A stretch of DNA of 64,000 bases from Chitinophagaceae bacterium (GTDB lineage Bacteria; Bacteroidota; Bacteroidia; Chitinophagales; Chitinophagaceae), in NCBI GenBank assembly GCA_016719165.1, contig JADKAJ010000004.1, positions 1-64,000 of the forward strand, given 5' to 3'. The position numbers and the translations under genes were made by a program. Under the pieces are notes generated by a model. It worked only from the letters and a program-made list of their open reading frames with translations. It did not search any database and was not told where the DNA came from. How positions within the stretch are numbered: position 1 is the first letter of the stretch; every line of letters begins with the position of its first letter. Positions 1-7,633 of the stretch are shown here, piece by piece.

Positions 1-460
1 CCTCTATGCTATCTATAACTTCCTTTTTACCATTAATATTTTTCACGAAAACAAATTCCAAACCATCAAATTCTAAATTAGTATAACTAACCACTTTATC
101 ATACTTGTCGAGTTCAGCTACTTTAATACTATCCAGAGGAGAAGAATCGCTTTGAAAGGCTACAAAAGCAAATTTTCTTTCAGAATTTTCTATATTCCTA
201 ACCTCAATAAAATTTATTGACGCATAATCAACATATTTAAAATTGTATTTAGCGATTCCATATTCCAAAGCAACTTCTCCAGCTAATGAAGAGCAGACGA
301 TGTTTTTATATAGGGATTCCGCTATATTATCCCAATCATCATAAGCTTCGCCTACTTCCCATTTGATTTTTGCTTTTTCAAGCCAAGGGATTATTGCAAG
401 TAATGCTCCTTTAAATATCGCTAATAATTCGGTTACAGATGTTTTCCAGATATTACTCAT
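1..460 (-). CDS. Hypothetical protein, candidate RHS immunity protein (3' end outside window)
   Basis: An open frame runs from an ATG at 460 (starting MSNIWKTSVTELL) to the left edge without a stop, so the C-terminus is missing. About 153 residues are visible, with no signal peptide and no family I recognise. It starts 2 bases after the stop of the upstream RHS tip gene, so the two are almost certainly co-transcribed. A small cytosolic-looking protein directly downstream of an RHS tip is the usual place for the cognate immunity protein. That role is inferred from position only. Confidence 0.55.
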   Translation of the reverse strand, partial: MSNIWKTSVTELLAIFKGALLAIIPWLEKAKIKWEVGEAYDDWDNIAESLYKNIVCSSLAGEVALEYGIAKYNFKYVDYASINFIEVRNIENSERKFAFVAFQSDSSPLDSIKVAELDKYDKVVSYTNLEFDGLEFVFVKNINGKKEVIDSIE

Positions 461-462
461 AA

Positions 463-1383
463 TTAATTCCCCCATAATTGTTTTAGTAGATTTAACTGTT
501 CTTGTGTCGGTACGACCTTGGGTCCAAAACCTTGTCCTGGAATTACTGATTTTGCTCTGTCCTTTGTAACATCCCAAATTACCTTACCTGCATCATCAGT
601 AATAAAAATCCTACCTTGACCACCCTTTACTACACTCTTGGCTGGGCCTGTTAAAGATTTTACCAATTGCCCGCTTCGACCACCACTTAGTACAATGTCT
701 GCACGAATTGAAAGGCTGCTTACCCCCTTAGCGGCGGTTGTGGTCTCTGCAAAAGTTTTACTTGTATTTACTGCGGTAGTTCCGCTTTTTAAAAGTGGAT
801 TAGGCAAAACAACACCTATTCCTAAGCCCAATGCTGCTCTACCTGCTTGTTCTGGTGAATCATAAATCTGATACTTCGATTTCTCTCCATTAATTTGTAT
901 ATCACTCTCAATATCTATTTCCCGTAAGAGATTTTCCTTTGCTGTTGAGTACTTATCCCTGCCTTTACCATAATATTTATATGAGCTTAAAACTACTCCT
1001 TCTGTCACATCATTTGATTGAATGACATTAAATTTAGAAACATACCATTCTCCATATTCATTTTTCGCAACTTTCCCACCACTATGTGTAATCTTATGTA
1101 ACCAAGCTCCAAACCTAGTCTTAAAATCACCCAATGGGTCAACATTGCTAATGGGATTATTACCCATACTTTCATAAGGAGAATAATTTTCCTGTGCTTC
1201 AATCTCGGGATCTATCTGCCTGAATCTTCCTATTTGTGGGTCAAGGCTTCTATAAAAAGTTTCGTACAACTCTAATCCACTACCATCACTAAATTCTTTT
1301 TTCGCTAATTCACTTCCTGCATTCCACTTCCTTTTATTTTCAGCACCGCCAAACGCCAGAGCCTTAGTTGATATCCCTTGCAT
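463..1383 (-). CDS. Orphan RHS C-terminal tip with uncharacterised toxin domain
   Basis: This 306-residue product begins inside the RHS repeat-associated core rather than at a normal N-terminus. Residues 1-85 hold the hallmark FYRSLDPQIGRFRQIDP and a YSPYESMGNNPISNVDPLGD segment that ends the RHS shell. Residues from about 86 are variable and should be the toxin; its last 60 residues include GRIFITDDAGKVIWD and a PTQEQLNLLKQLW ending, which I cannot assign to a named toxin family. The frame upstream of the ATG still reads YYYPFGLI, typical RHS core, but is closed by a TGA nine codons before that. The shell of about 1000 residues or more that a full RHS protein carries is therefore absent. It may be a silent cassette or a displaced toxin module. 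Confidence 0.75.
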   Translation of the reverse strand: MQGISTKALAFGGAENKRKWNAGSELAKKEFSDGSGLELYETFYRSLDPQIGRFRQIDPEIEAQENYSPYESMGNNPISNVDPLGDFKTRFGAWLHKITHSGGKVAKNEYGEWYVSKFNVIQSNDVTEGVVLSSYKYYGKGRDKYSTAKENLLREIDIESDIQINGEKSKYQIYDSPEQAGRAALGLGIGVVLPNPLLKSGTTAVNTSKTFAETTTAAKGVSSLSIRADIVLSGGRSGQLVKSLTGPAKSVVKGGQGRIFITDDAGKVIWDVTKDRAKSVIPGQGFGPKVVPTQEQLNLLKQLWGN

Positions 1384-1401
1384 TATTAACCCGAACGGAT
1401 A
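1381..1401 (-). repeat. 21-bp repeat at RHS tip start, copy 1
   Basis: This 21-bp stretch is identical to 2798-2818. It covers the start codon of each RHS tip and the preceding codons for PFGLI. It marks the common junction from which both orphan tips begin. Confidence 0.7.
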
Positions 1402-1702
1402 GTAATATCTGGTTCAAAGAACTAGATTACAAGTTACACAAACTGTTGTGAAATACTACTCGAAAAATATCCCTGGTTAGGCATTAAACCTCACAAAGAC
1501 AAAAATGGGTTGAAATGCAATTCAGTAAGAGGTATAATTAGCAAAATATATTTGAGTCGTAGTCTCAGACTGCTGACAACTTTCTGATAACTTATAATTT
1601 GCTTACTGATTCAAGAACAATAAACACAACGGGGCTACCGTGTATCTTTCATTTTATTTATTAATCATTCTAAGGGCAACCAAGAAGAAGGGATTGGCTT
1701 TA
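1384..1702. other. Intergenic gap between two RHS tip modules
   Basis: No supported gene. On the minus strand the first bases (1384-1401) continue the RHS core reading frame (PFGLI) upstream of the tip at 463-1383. The motif TTCAAAGAACTA at 1413-1424 is repeated upstream of the second tip. The rest is AT-rich with no recognisable RNA or terminator. Confidence 0.5.
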
Positions 1703-1981
1703 CTAATTCTTTTTTGTCATTACAAAGTTTACAAATCCTATACCCTTTTTTGTCCTAATTGAAAAATGCCAAGTATTTTTTATCCCTTTTATCAATACAG
1801 CTTCTTCATCTTCAAAATCATTTTTTATTATTTTTTGTTTATCTCTAATAGTAAGGCCTTTTATCTCATGAACATTTAAGTTGCTAATCCACTGACGCAT
1901 TGCATTATACTCATCTTGAGCCTTAACTTGACTAATATAAGTACCCCCTAAATATTCCATTATAAAAGTATATAATTCCAT
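1703..1981 (-). CDS. Hypothetical protein, candidate RHS immunity protein
   Basis: A 92-residue cytosolic-looking protein (MELYTFIMEYLGG...) with no signal peptide or membrane segment and no family I recognise. Its ATG at 1981 lies 3 bases beyond the stop codon of the RHS tip gene at 1985-2800, so they form a two-gene unit. The C-terminal half is basic and beta-rich in appearance (TWHFSIRTKKGIGFVNFV). The position right after an RHS toxin tip suggests the antidote to that toxin; this is inference from context. Confidence 0.6.
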   Translation of the reverse strand: MELYTFIMEYLGGTYISQVKAQDEYNAMRQWISNLNVHEIKGLTIRDKQKIIKNDFEDEEAVLIKGIKNTWHFSIRTKKGIGFVNFVMTKKN

Positions 1982-1984
1982 ATT

Positions 1985-2800
1985 CTAATTACTCCCTTTC
2001 GCTTTTTGTGAATGATTTTCACCAGTTTCATCCATCTTTTTCTTTTGATGAATCATTTCTGTTTTCGCTTTTGCTTCAGCGGTCTTATCTTCTTTTGTTT
2101 TATTCGCTTTACTTTTTAAAGTATTATAATTTTCTTTAGCCGCTTCGTATTTCTTTTGAGCAGCTTCTCTTGCCTTTTGATTTGCATGTTGTGCATTTTT
2201 TCCGCCCCCTTTCCCTGATGAGTTTTGTTGAGCAAATGGAACAACAGGAGGAGATACAGGTTGGGTTTTTACAGAGACTGGAGTTGACCCCTTTCCGACA
2301 ACTGGAATTAATTCCATAGGAGGAGATTTCGCCCTAGCACCACCAAGAGTGAATAAAGGTCCAACTTTTCCTACCGTAACTGAATTATTATATAAGTCTA
2401 ATTTGTCACCGCCAAGCTTATCCCTCATTCCAAAAGGATCACTGGAAATTAGCCCGAAACTTAGTGTATTTACAGCTCCATTTAAAACACCGCTTGCAGA
2501 AATCAAAACATCTTCTACAAGATTAAGTAGCGCCCCACAGCATCCGTCAGCACTTTCCGGCTCATCACCTAAAAAATCCATGTAAGTAATCGGGTTGTCA
2601 TAATTAGAAGCATATGGTGACCACATTTCCATGTTCTCGGTCTTCGGGTCTATCTGCCACCATCTTCCCGTTTGTCCGTCTAACTCTCTTAACTGTGCAT
2701 CGTATATTCCAATTTCAAAAGCATCTTCTTTTTCAATACCATTGTATTTATTTTTATTCTCTGGTACATCATTCAATGCCTTACTACTGATTCCTGCCAT
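1985..2800 (-). CDS. Orphan RHS C-terminal tip with short charged C-terminal toxin region
   Basis: A 271-residue product. Residues 1-80 are RHS core: MAGISSKAL at the start, then LRELDGQTGRWWQIDPKTE and WSPYASNYDNPITYMDFLGD. The middle is a low-complexity linker. The last 75 residues are highly charged and helical (KNAQHANQKAREAAQKKYE) and end with a TGENHSQKAKG motif. I have an impression of similar endings on other bacterial polymorphic toxins but cannot name the family or activity. The frame upstream reads HYYPFGLI but is closed by a TGA, as in the neighbouring tip, so the RHS shell is missing. The gene is followed after 3 bases by a small putative immunity gene. Confidence 0.75.
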   Translation of the reverse strand: MAGISSKALNDVPENKNKYNGIEKEDAFEIGIYDAQLRELDGQTGRWWQIDPKTENMEMWSPYASNYDNPITYMDFLGDEPESADGCCGALLNLVEDVLISASGVLNGAVNTLSFGLISSDPFGMRDKLGGDKLDLYNNSVTVGKVGPLFTLGGARAKSPPMELIPVVGKGSTPVSVKTQPVSPPVVPFAQQNSSGKGGGKNAQHANQKAREAAQKKYEAAKENYNTLKSKANKTKEDKTAEAKAKTEMIHQKKKMDETGENHSQKAKGSN

Positions 2801-2818
2801 TATTAACCCGAACGGATA
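2798..2818 (-). repeat. 21-bp repeat at RHS tip start, copy 2
   Basis: Identical to 1381-1401. About 40 bases further upstream a 12-mer (TTCAAAGAACTA on the plus strand, 2857-2868) also recurs at 1413-1424. Both tips therefore share two conserved blocks at different spacing. Confidence 0.7.
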
Positions 2819-2923
2819 ATAATGTAAGAGGATGTATCCCTTACCGGTATTGTGTTTTCAAAGAACTAACGTATCGGAAAACCATGTCAAAAATGCGTTT
2901 TTTTGTTCAAAAATGGCTCTTGT

Positions 2924-3451
2924 TTATAAGGATTCCCCGTAAAGTGCTGCTGGGCTTACTAACTTTTGTTGTGCTGCTTTTACTTTACTGTTCAGATAGT
3001 CCTGTACGACTACGACATACCGGTAAAACTCCTTACTTCCTGCAGCATGACCTGAGATACGGCGAACAACTGATTCATCGACCCCGAGCATAAGCAGGGT
3101 AGTGATAGTGGTGCGCCGCATGGTATGGGCCGTTATATGATCGCAAAACCGGTAAGTTTGGCCGGCAGCAGTTTTTATTTCGACAGGGCATCCTTGCCGG
3201 TGCCGTATACGGGGAAGCGGATGGTCCCAGCCGGCCCGCCTGATCAATTCTTTTACCTGCAGATTGAGGTTGGTCCCAGAGAGGCGTGGCAGCACGAAAC
3301 GACCAGCTGATTTATGATATTTTTTGATGATATCCACAGCATAGGGGGGTAGAGGGATACGTACCTCGGCTCCCGTTTTTTGGGTATGCAGCAGCAGGCT
3401 TACTTCTTGCTGCTGGTACTGGAGGTGGATTTTACGTAACTGCATCTCCAC
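2924..3451 (-). CDS. Tyrosine recombinase/integrase, 5'-truncated
   Basis: This 175-residue frame matches the C-terminal half of a phage-type tyrosine recombinase. It holds the HxxR box (HTMRRT), the SGHAAGSKEFYRY segment with the second conserved His/Gly and the nucleophilic Tyr. The N-terminal SAM-like arm-binding domain and the first catalytic Arg region (usually TGLR-like) are absent; family members are normally 280-400 residues. The GTG start at 3451 is formal: the frame stays open upstream for about 23 codons (KPSVKYRRVLKYKKKVEM) before a TAA. The gene is visibly more GC-rich than its neighbours, which suggests transfer. It is probably a non-functional remnant that once mobilised the adjacent RHS modules. 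Confidence 0.7.
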   Translation of the reverse strand: MEMQLRKIHLQYQQQEVSLLLHTQKTGAEVRIPLPPYAVDIIKKYHKSAGRFVLPRLSGTNLNLQVKELIRRAGWDHPLPRIRHRQGCPVEIKTAAGQTYRFCDHITAHTMRRTTITTLLMLGVDESVVRRISGHAAGSKEFYRYVVVVQDYLNSKVKAAQQKLVSPAALYGESL

Positions 3452-3602
3452 TTTCTTTTTATATTTTAGTACCCTTCTGTATTTAACAGAAGGTTTTTCT
3501 ATTTTAGCTCGTATACAGAATTATAATATCCTTTTTTTATTACCCCGATCATTCATTTTTGGAACATTATTTTTTAAAATTATTTAGTATATAAATAAAG
3601 AC

Positions 3603-4697
3603 ATGGTAACTGCAATGGGAAAAAGTGTAAAAAAATACCTGGTTGGGATAAACATCGTTGTGGTGTTTCTTTACCTGCTTGTTTGCCTGGTTCCGTTTCT
3701 GGAGTCAGGGAGTTTTTGGTTTATAGCATTTCTTGGTCTTGGTTTCCCGATACTATTTGTACCGGTTTTCCTGTTCCTTTTGATTTGGAGTTTGAAAAGG
3801 TCAAAATGGGCCTTGCTTTCATTATTTGCAATCGTTTTAAGCTGGCAGCAGTTATCTGTAGTTTTTGCTTACAATTTTAAGAAGCCTGATATTGATATAA
3901 AAGAAGATAAGGTATTGAGGGTTATCTCCTGGAATGTTTCCCGCTGGGATGAAAGGAATAAAGAAAAAAGAGGTGGCCAGAGTTTTCGAAACCATATGAT
4001 GGACTTTATCAATCTGCAAAATGCAGATGTTCTTTGTTTGCAGGAATTTTTTGAATGCCACGACCCGGCTTATTTTGAGGCTAATATTCCCGCTTTAAAA
4101 AAAATAGGATTTGAGTACCATTATTTTTTTCCTACATCTGAGATTTTTGAAGGAAAGTTTCAATACGGGTTAGCAATATTTTCAAGATATCCCATCATTA
4201 AAGCAGAGAGCTTTATTAACAGGGCACAGGTACACTCGGAAGGACTCTGTTTTGCAGATATCAAAATAGCCGATAGAATAGTCCGTGTTTTTAATACTCA
4301 CCTCGAATCACCCGGTTTTAACAGGAATGATTTTTCAGCAGATGGAACGGTGAAGGCTTCCGGTAGTGTTATTGGTAAACTGAAAAGGAGTTATCAATTT
4401 CGGAACGAGCAGGCCAGGATTGCAAAAGACCAAATTAAACTTAGCCCATACCCGGTTATCCTTTGCAGTGATTTAGGCGATGTTCCCAATTCCTACGCTT
4501 ATTTCAGGTTAAAAGGAGATCTTAAAGATGCATTTTTAGAAAAAGGGAGCTGGTTTGGTCGCACTTACCGGTTTATTTCTCCCACCCTGCGGATTGATTA
4601 TATATTTGTCCGAAAGGGGATAAAAGTGAAGCAATTCTTCAGGCCCGAAGTACCCTATTCAGATCATTACCCGATTATAGCAGATTTAGCTCTATAG
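3603..4697 (+). CDS. Endonuclease/exonuclease/phosphatase-fold membrane protein
   Basis: 364 residues. Three hydrophobic helices occupy about residues 12-90. They are followed by an EEP domain with RVISWNVSRW near its start, LCLQEF (metal-binding Glu), FNTHLES (catalytic His region), RIDYIFV and SDHYPII at the end. The usual GDFN motif reads SDLGDVPNSYAY, so the normally conserved Asn is Gly. Related Bacteroidota proteins are membrane-anchored with the EEP domain outside the cytoplasm; substrate unknown. Two in-frame ATGs (3603 and 3615) are possible. It stands alone, 375 bases before the EPS operon. The Asn to Gly change could mean loss or alteration of catalysis. Confidence 0.85.
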   Translation: MVTAMGKSVKKYLVGINIVVVFLYLLVCLVPFLESGSFWFIAFLGLGFPILFVPVFLFLLIWSLKRSKWALLSLFAIVLSWQQLSVVFAYNFKKPDIDIKEDKVLRVISWNVSRWDERNKEKRGGQSFRNHMMDFINLQNADVLCLQEFFECHDPAYFEANIPALKKIGFEYHYFFPTSEIFEGKFQYGLAIFSRYPIIKAESFINRAQVHSEGLCFADIKIADRIVRVFNTHLESPGFNRNDFSADGTVKASGSVIGKLKRSYQFRNEQARIAKDQIKLSPYPVILCSDLGDVPNSYAYFRLKGDLKDAFLEKGSWFGRTYRFISPTLRIDYIFVRKGIKVKQFFRPEVPYSDHYPIIADLAL

Positions 4698-5073
4698 TAT
4701 CAATTTAAATCGTACAATTACTATCAAAACTTCATAACTCATTAATCTTTATGTATAAAATTCAACAGTTACATAACTTAATGACAGGTAATTTTCCTTT
4801 TTTGTTTTCAAAAAAAAGGCAAGTTTTTTTGGAGTTTTGTTTTTTTTGACTACTTTAGTAGCCTGATAGTAATTTTACGGCTCTATTAGTAGAAATACTT
4901 AAGCTTCAAATTTTCCTCTGAACAACCGTACCAATTCTCCTACAGAACTACCCCGTTCAAGATCCTTAGCTAAAATCAAAGATTTTTAAGGGACTTTTTT
5001 TGTCCCTGTCCAATTCTATGATTACAAGTAATTGTATTTGATTAATTGATTTGATCCGACAACCCTTGTATTT
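4698..5073. other. Leader region before EPS operon
   Basis: 376 bases without a supported gene. It contains a T-rich block, the 13-mer GGCAAGTTTTTTT at 4818-4830 (inverted copy at 14908-14920), a short palindrome ACTACTTTAGTAG near 4850, and a hairpin AGGGAC/GTCCCT at 4989-5007 with a T-rich loop. It probably carries the promoter of the EPS operon, but I could not place a clear -33/-7 pair. Confidence 0.45.
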
Positions 5074-5454
5074 ATGAAAAGGACAATTTTAAGTATTAAT
5101 AGTAACAAGCCAATGAGCTATCTGTTGCAGACGGTGATTTCCGATAGCTACAATATTGTGACTGTACCTGATGTGTTCACTGGCATGGACGAAATAAGAA
5201 GAGATGATGAAATAGGCCTGGTAATAGTGGATACTGATTTCGTGGAAAAGGAAAACTGGGATTTTATTGAGCATATTTCATCAGGCGGATTATATCAAAA
5301 GCCTGTGATCGTGCTGACCAGTGACCGGAGTAAGAAAATGAATGATTTAATGGCAGAATTCAAGGTTAAAGATTTGTTTTTAAAACCTTTTAGTCCGCCT
5401 GAGTTAATGAGAAAAATTGAAAAAGTGATGGCAGTAGAAGTTATCAGCAATTAA
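5074..5454 (+). CDS. Stand-alone receiver-like protein (degenerate REC domain)
   Basis: 126 residues forming a single CheY-like fold. Asp53 in LVIVDTDF is in the phosphoacceptor position, VIVLTSD supplies the Thr/Ser and LFLKPF the conserved Lys-Pro. The acidic pair expected at the end of strand 1 is Asn9-Ser10 (ILSINSN), so magnesium binding and phosphorylation may be weak or absent. There is no output domain. It is the first gene of the EPS operon, 38 bases before the priming sugar transferase, which itself has a receiver-like N-terminus. A regulatory or scaffolding role in EPS initiation is inferred. Confidence 0.8.
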   Translation: MKRTILSINSNKPMSYLLQTVISDSYNIVTVPDVFTGMDEIRRDDEIGLVIVDTDFVEKENWDFIEHISSGGLYQKPVIVLTSDRSKKMNDLMAEFKVKDLFLKPFSPPELMRKIEKVMAVEVISN

Positions 5455-5492
5455 GTGACCGATTTTAATTAAACCACCAACCTTTCCTGTAT

Positions 5493-6641
5493 ATGTACAC
5501 TGAAACTTACCCTATAACTACTTTTGCAGAACGAAAAATCAATTTCAACGATATTTCTGTTACAAATCCTGCAACAAATATCTTTACATTCCTATATATA
5601 GGAAATAACGCAGACCACCTTCAATATTTTTCTAATAATTTCAAAAAAGGAATATATACATCAACTTTAGCTGAAGCCATTCAGTTTATTGATTCATTGA
5701 TAGAAAACAATGAAAAATCCCCTGATGCTATTGTTTTAGATATACCACTCAATAAGAACCAATACGCAGACTTTTGTAAATACCTGGAACAAAACAAACT
5801 TTTTTCCACCACGCCATTGCTGTACAATGAGAACTCACTTGATGCTGGGGGTATTGATTACCTCAGGGAGAACAAACTCATTGATGATGTAATTAATATT
5901 CATAGCTGGGGCGTTAACTATGCGAAAAGGATTTCATTCCTGAAAAAAATAAAAAAGCAACCCAGGCCTTTAAAAGTAAGCCCGGTTTTCATTCAGGGTT
6001 CTGCCAATCAATTTGGAATGCCAAGGTTTGTGTGCAAGCGATGCTTTGATATAGCCATTTCACTTTTCGTATTACTTTTCTCTTTACCTGTATTGGTGCT
6101 GATTGCTATTGCTATCAAGCTGGAATCAAAAGGTCCTGTTTTTTACACTTCTCTCAGGGCAGGCAGAGGGTTTAAGATTTTTCAATTCTTTAAGTTCAGG
6201 ACAATGGAAATAGACGCTGATAAGAAAATTGAGGAGTTGTCTTATCTAAACCATTATGGGAAATGCGAAAACGGGGTTAAGTTTTTAAAGATCTATAATG
6301 ATCCCCGTGTAACAAAGGTTGGCAGGTTTCTCAGAAAAACAAGTCTTGATGAACTGCCACAGCTTTACAATGTATTAAAGGGAGATATGTCTTTGGTCGG
6401 AAACAGGCCTTTGCCGATTTATGAGGCTACTACCCTGACTACCAATGATTTTGTAGAAAGATTTATGGCCCCCGCAGGGATTACGGGACTTTGGCAGATA
6501 AAAAAGAAGAAAAATCCGGATATGTCTGCTGAAGAAAGGGTAGGCCTGGATATTTCCTATGCCCGGCATTATAGTTTATTGTATGATTTCAAGATCATTG
6601 CAAGAACCCCGGCAGCACTTTTTCAGAAAAATGATGCCTGA
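5493..6641 (+). CDS. Priming sugar transferase (Bac_transf) with receiver-like N-terminal domain
   Basis: 382 residues. Residues about 175-378 are a bacterial sugar transferase domain: KRCFDIAISL with one membrane segment (LFVLLFSLPVLVLIAIAI), FKFRTM, SLDELPQLYNVLKGDMSLVG and ITGLWQI. Family members transfer a sugar-phosphate to undecaprenyl phosphate at the inner membrane, starting the EPS repeat unit. The first 150 residues lack the several membrane helices of WcaJ-type enzymes. Instead they resemble a degenerate receiver (FLYIGNNADHLQYF, DAIVLDIPL), fused directly to the catalytic part. It follows a separate receiver-like gene. Confidence 0.9.
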   Translation: MYTETYPITTFAERKINFNDISVTNPATNIFTFLYIGNNADHLQYFSNNFKKGIYTSTLAEAIQFIDSLIENNEKSPDAIVLDIPLNKNQYADFCKYLEQNKLFSTTPLLYNENSLDAGGIDYLRENKLIDDVINIHSWGVNYAKRISFLKKIKKQPRPLKVSPVFIQGSANQFGMPRFVCKRCFDIAISLFVLLFSLPVLVLIAIAIKLESKGPVFYTSLRAGRGFKIFQFFKFRTMEIDADKKIEELSYLNHYGKCENGVKFLKIYNDPRVTKVGRFLRKTSLDELPQLYNVLKGDMSLVGNRPLPIYEATTLTTNDFVERFMAPAGITGLWQIKKKKNPDMSAEERVGLDISYARHYSLLYDFKIIARTPAALFQKNDA

Positions 6642-6721
6642 TATAAAACGTCTAAAGCTGGGATTTTCCCATATCAAATAGTATCTTTACTGGAATCTTT
6701 GTACCCCTAAAAAACTTTCTA

Positions 6722-7627
6722 ATGCAGAAGGATAATCTTCCGTTGGTTTCTATCGTAACCTTAACATGGAATACCACAGATATCACATGTGATTTTCTTC
6801 GTTCAATCAATGAACACTGCACGTATAATAATCTTGAGATTATTATTGTAGACAATGGCTCTAAGGACGACCCGACCGGGGTCTTTAAATCTATCAGGCC
6901 AGATGTAAAAGTGATTCTGAATGGTAAAAATCTTGGATTTACGGGGGGCAATAATGTAGGAATTAAAGTCGCTACCGGTGATTTCCTTTTTATTGTAAAT
7001 AATGATACAGAATTTACCCCGGGATTGATTGAAGGGCTTCTTGAGATTTTTAATAAATATCCTGATGCAGGTATTGTAAGCCCTAAGTTTCATTATTTCT
7101 TTCATAAGGGTACCCTTGAATATGCCGGGTACAACACCGTAAATATTTTTACTGGCAGGAATGCTATGGTTGGTTGTAAAGAAAAAGATGAAGGCCAGTA
7201 TAATGAAATCAAAGAAACTAATTATGCCCATGGAGGTGGTATGATGGTGCCCAGAAAAGTAATTGAAGAAGTGGGAGGATTGCCCGAGGAGTTTTTTATC
7301 TATTATGAAGAGTTTGACTGGTGTGAACAAATAAAAAGAAAAGGATACAAGGTATATTATCAGCCCAATTCACTGATATATCACAAAGAGTCCATGACAA
7401 CTGGGAAGGCAAGCCCTTTTAAAACATTCTACCATACCAAGAACAGGATATTGTTTATGCGGCGGAATATGTCAAAAGCCAGTTATTTCATCTTTCTTTT
7501 ATATTTTACTTTCCTGACAGTGCCCAAAAACACTGCAACTTTTATAGTAAAAAGACAAGCAGCACATTTACGATCATTCTGGAAAGGAATTATGTGGCAT
7601 TTCAATAAGAAAATCACATTTAATTAA
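6722..7627 (+). CDS. Glycosyltransferase family 2 (rhamnosyltransferase-like)
   Basis: 301 residues with a GT-A fold. Motifs in order are VSIVTLTWN, IVDNGSKDD, NLGFTGGNNVG, VNNDTEF (the DxD-equivalent), AHGGGMMVPRKV and FFIYYEEFDWCEQIKRKGY. This pattern is typical of WbbL/RfbF-like rhamnosyltransferases, but the donor sugar cannot be read from sequence. The C-terminus has a hydrophobic stretch (ASYFIFLLYFTFL) that may bind the membrane. It acts on the lipid-linked EPS repeat unit in the cytoplasm. It ends 6 bases before the amidotransferase gene. Confidence 0.88.
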   Translation: MQKDNLPLVSIVTLTWNTTDITCDFLRSINEHCTYNNLEIIIVDNGSKDDPTGVFKSIRPDVKVILNGKNLGFTGGNNVGIKVATGDFLFIVNNDTEFTPGLIEGLLEIFNKYPDAGIVSPKFHYFFHKGTLEYAGYNTVNIFTGRNAMVGCKEKDEGQYNEIKETNYAHGGGMMVPRKVIEEVGGLPEEFFIYYEEFDWCEQIKRKGYKVYYQPNSLIYHKESMTTGKASPFKTFYHTKNRILFMRRNMSKASYFIFLLYFTFLTVPKNTATFIVKRQAAHLRSFWKGIMWHFNKKITFN

Positions 7628-7633
7628 TCAGGT

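Noticed and set aside
2884..3093. 69-codon plus-strand frame
   Set aside because: Antisense to the recombinase 3' end, which has clear catalytic motifs in its own frame.
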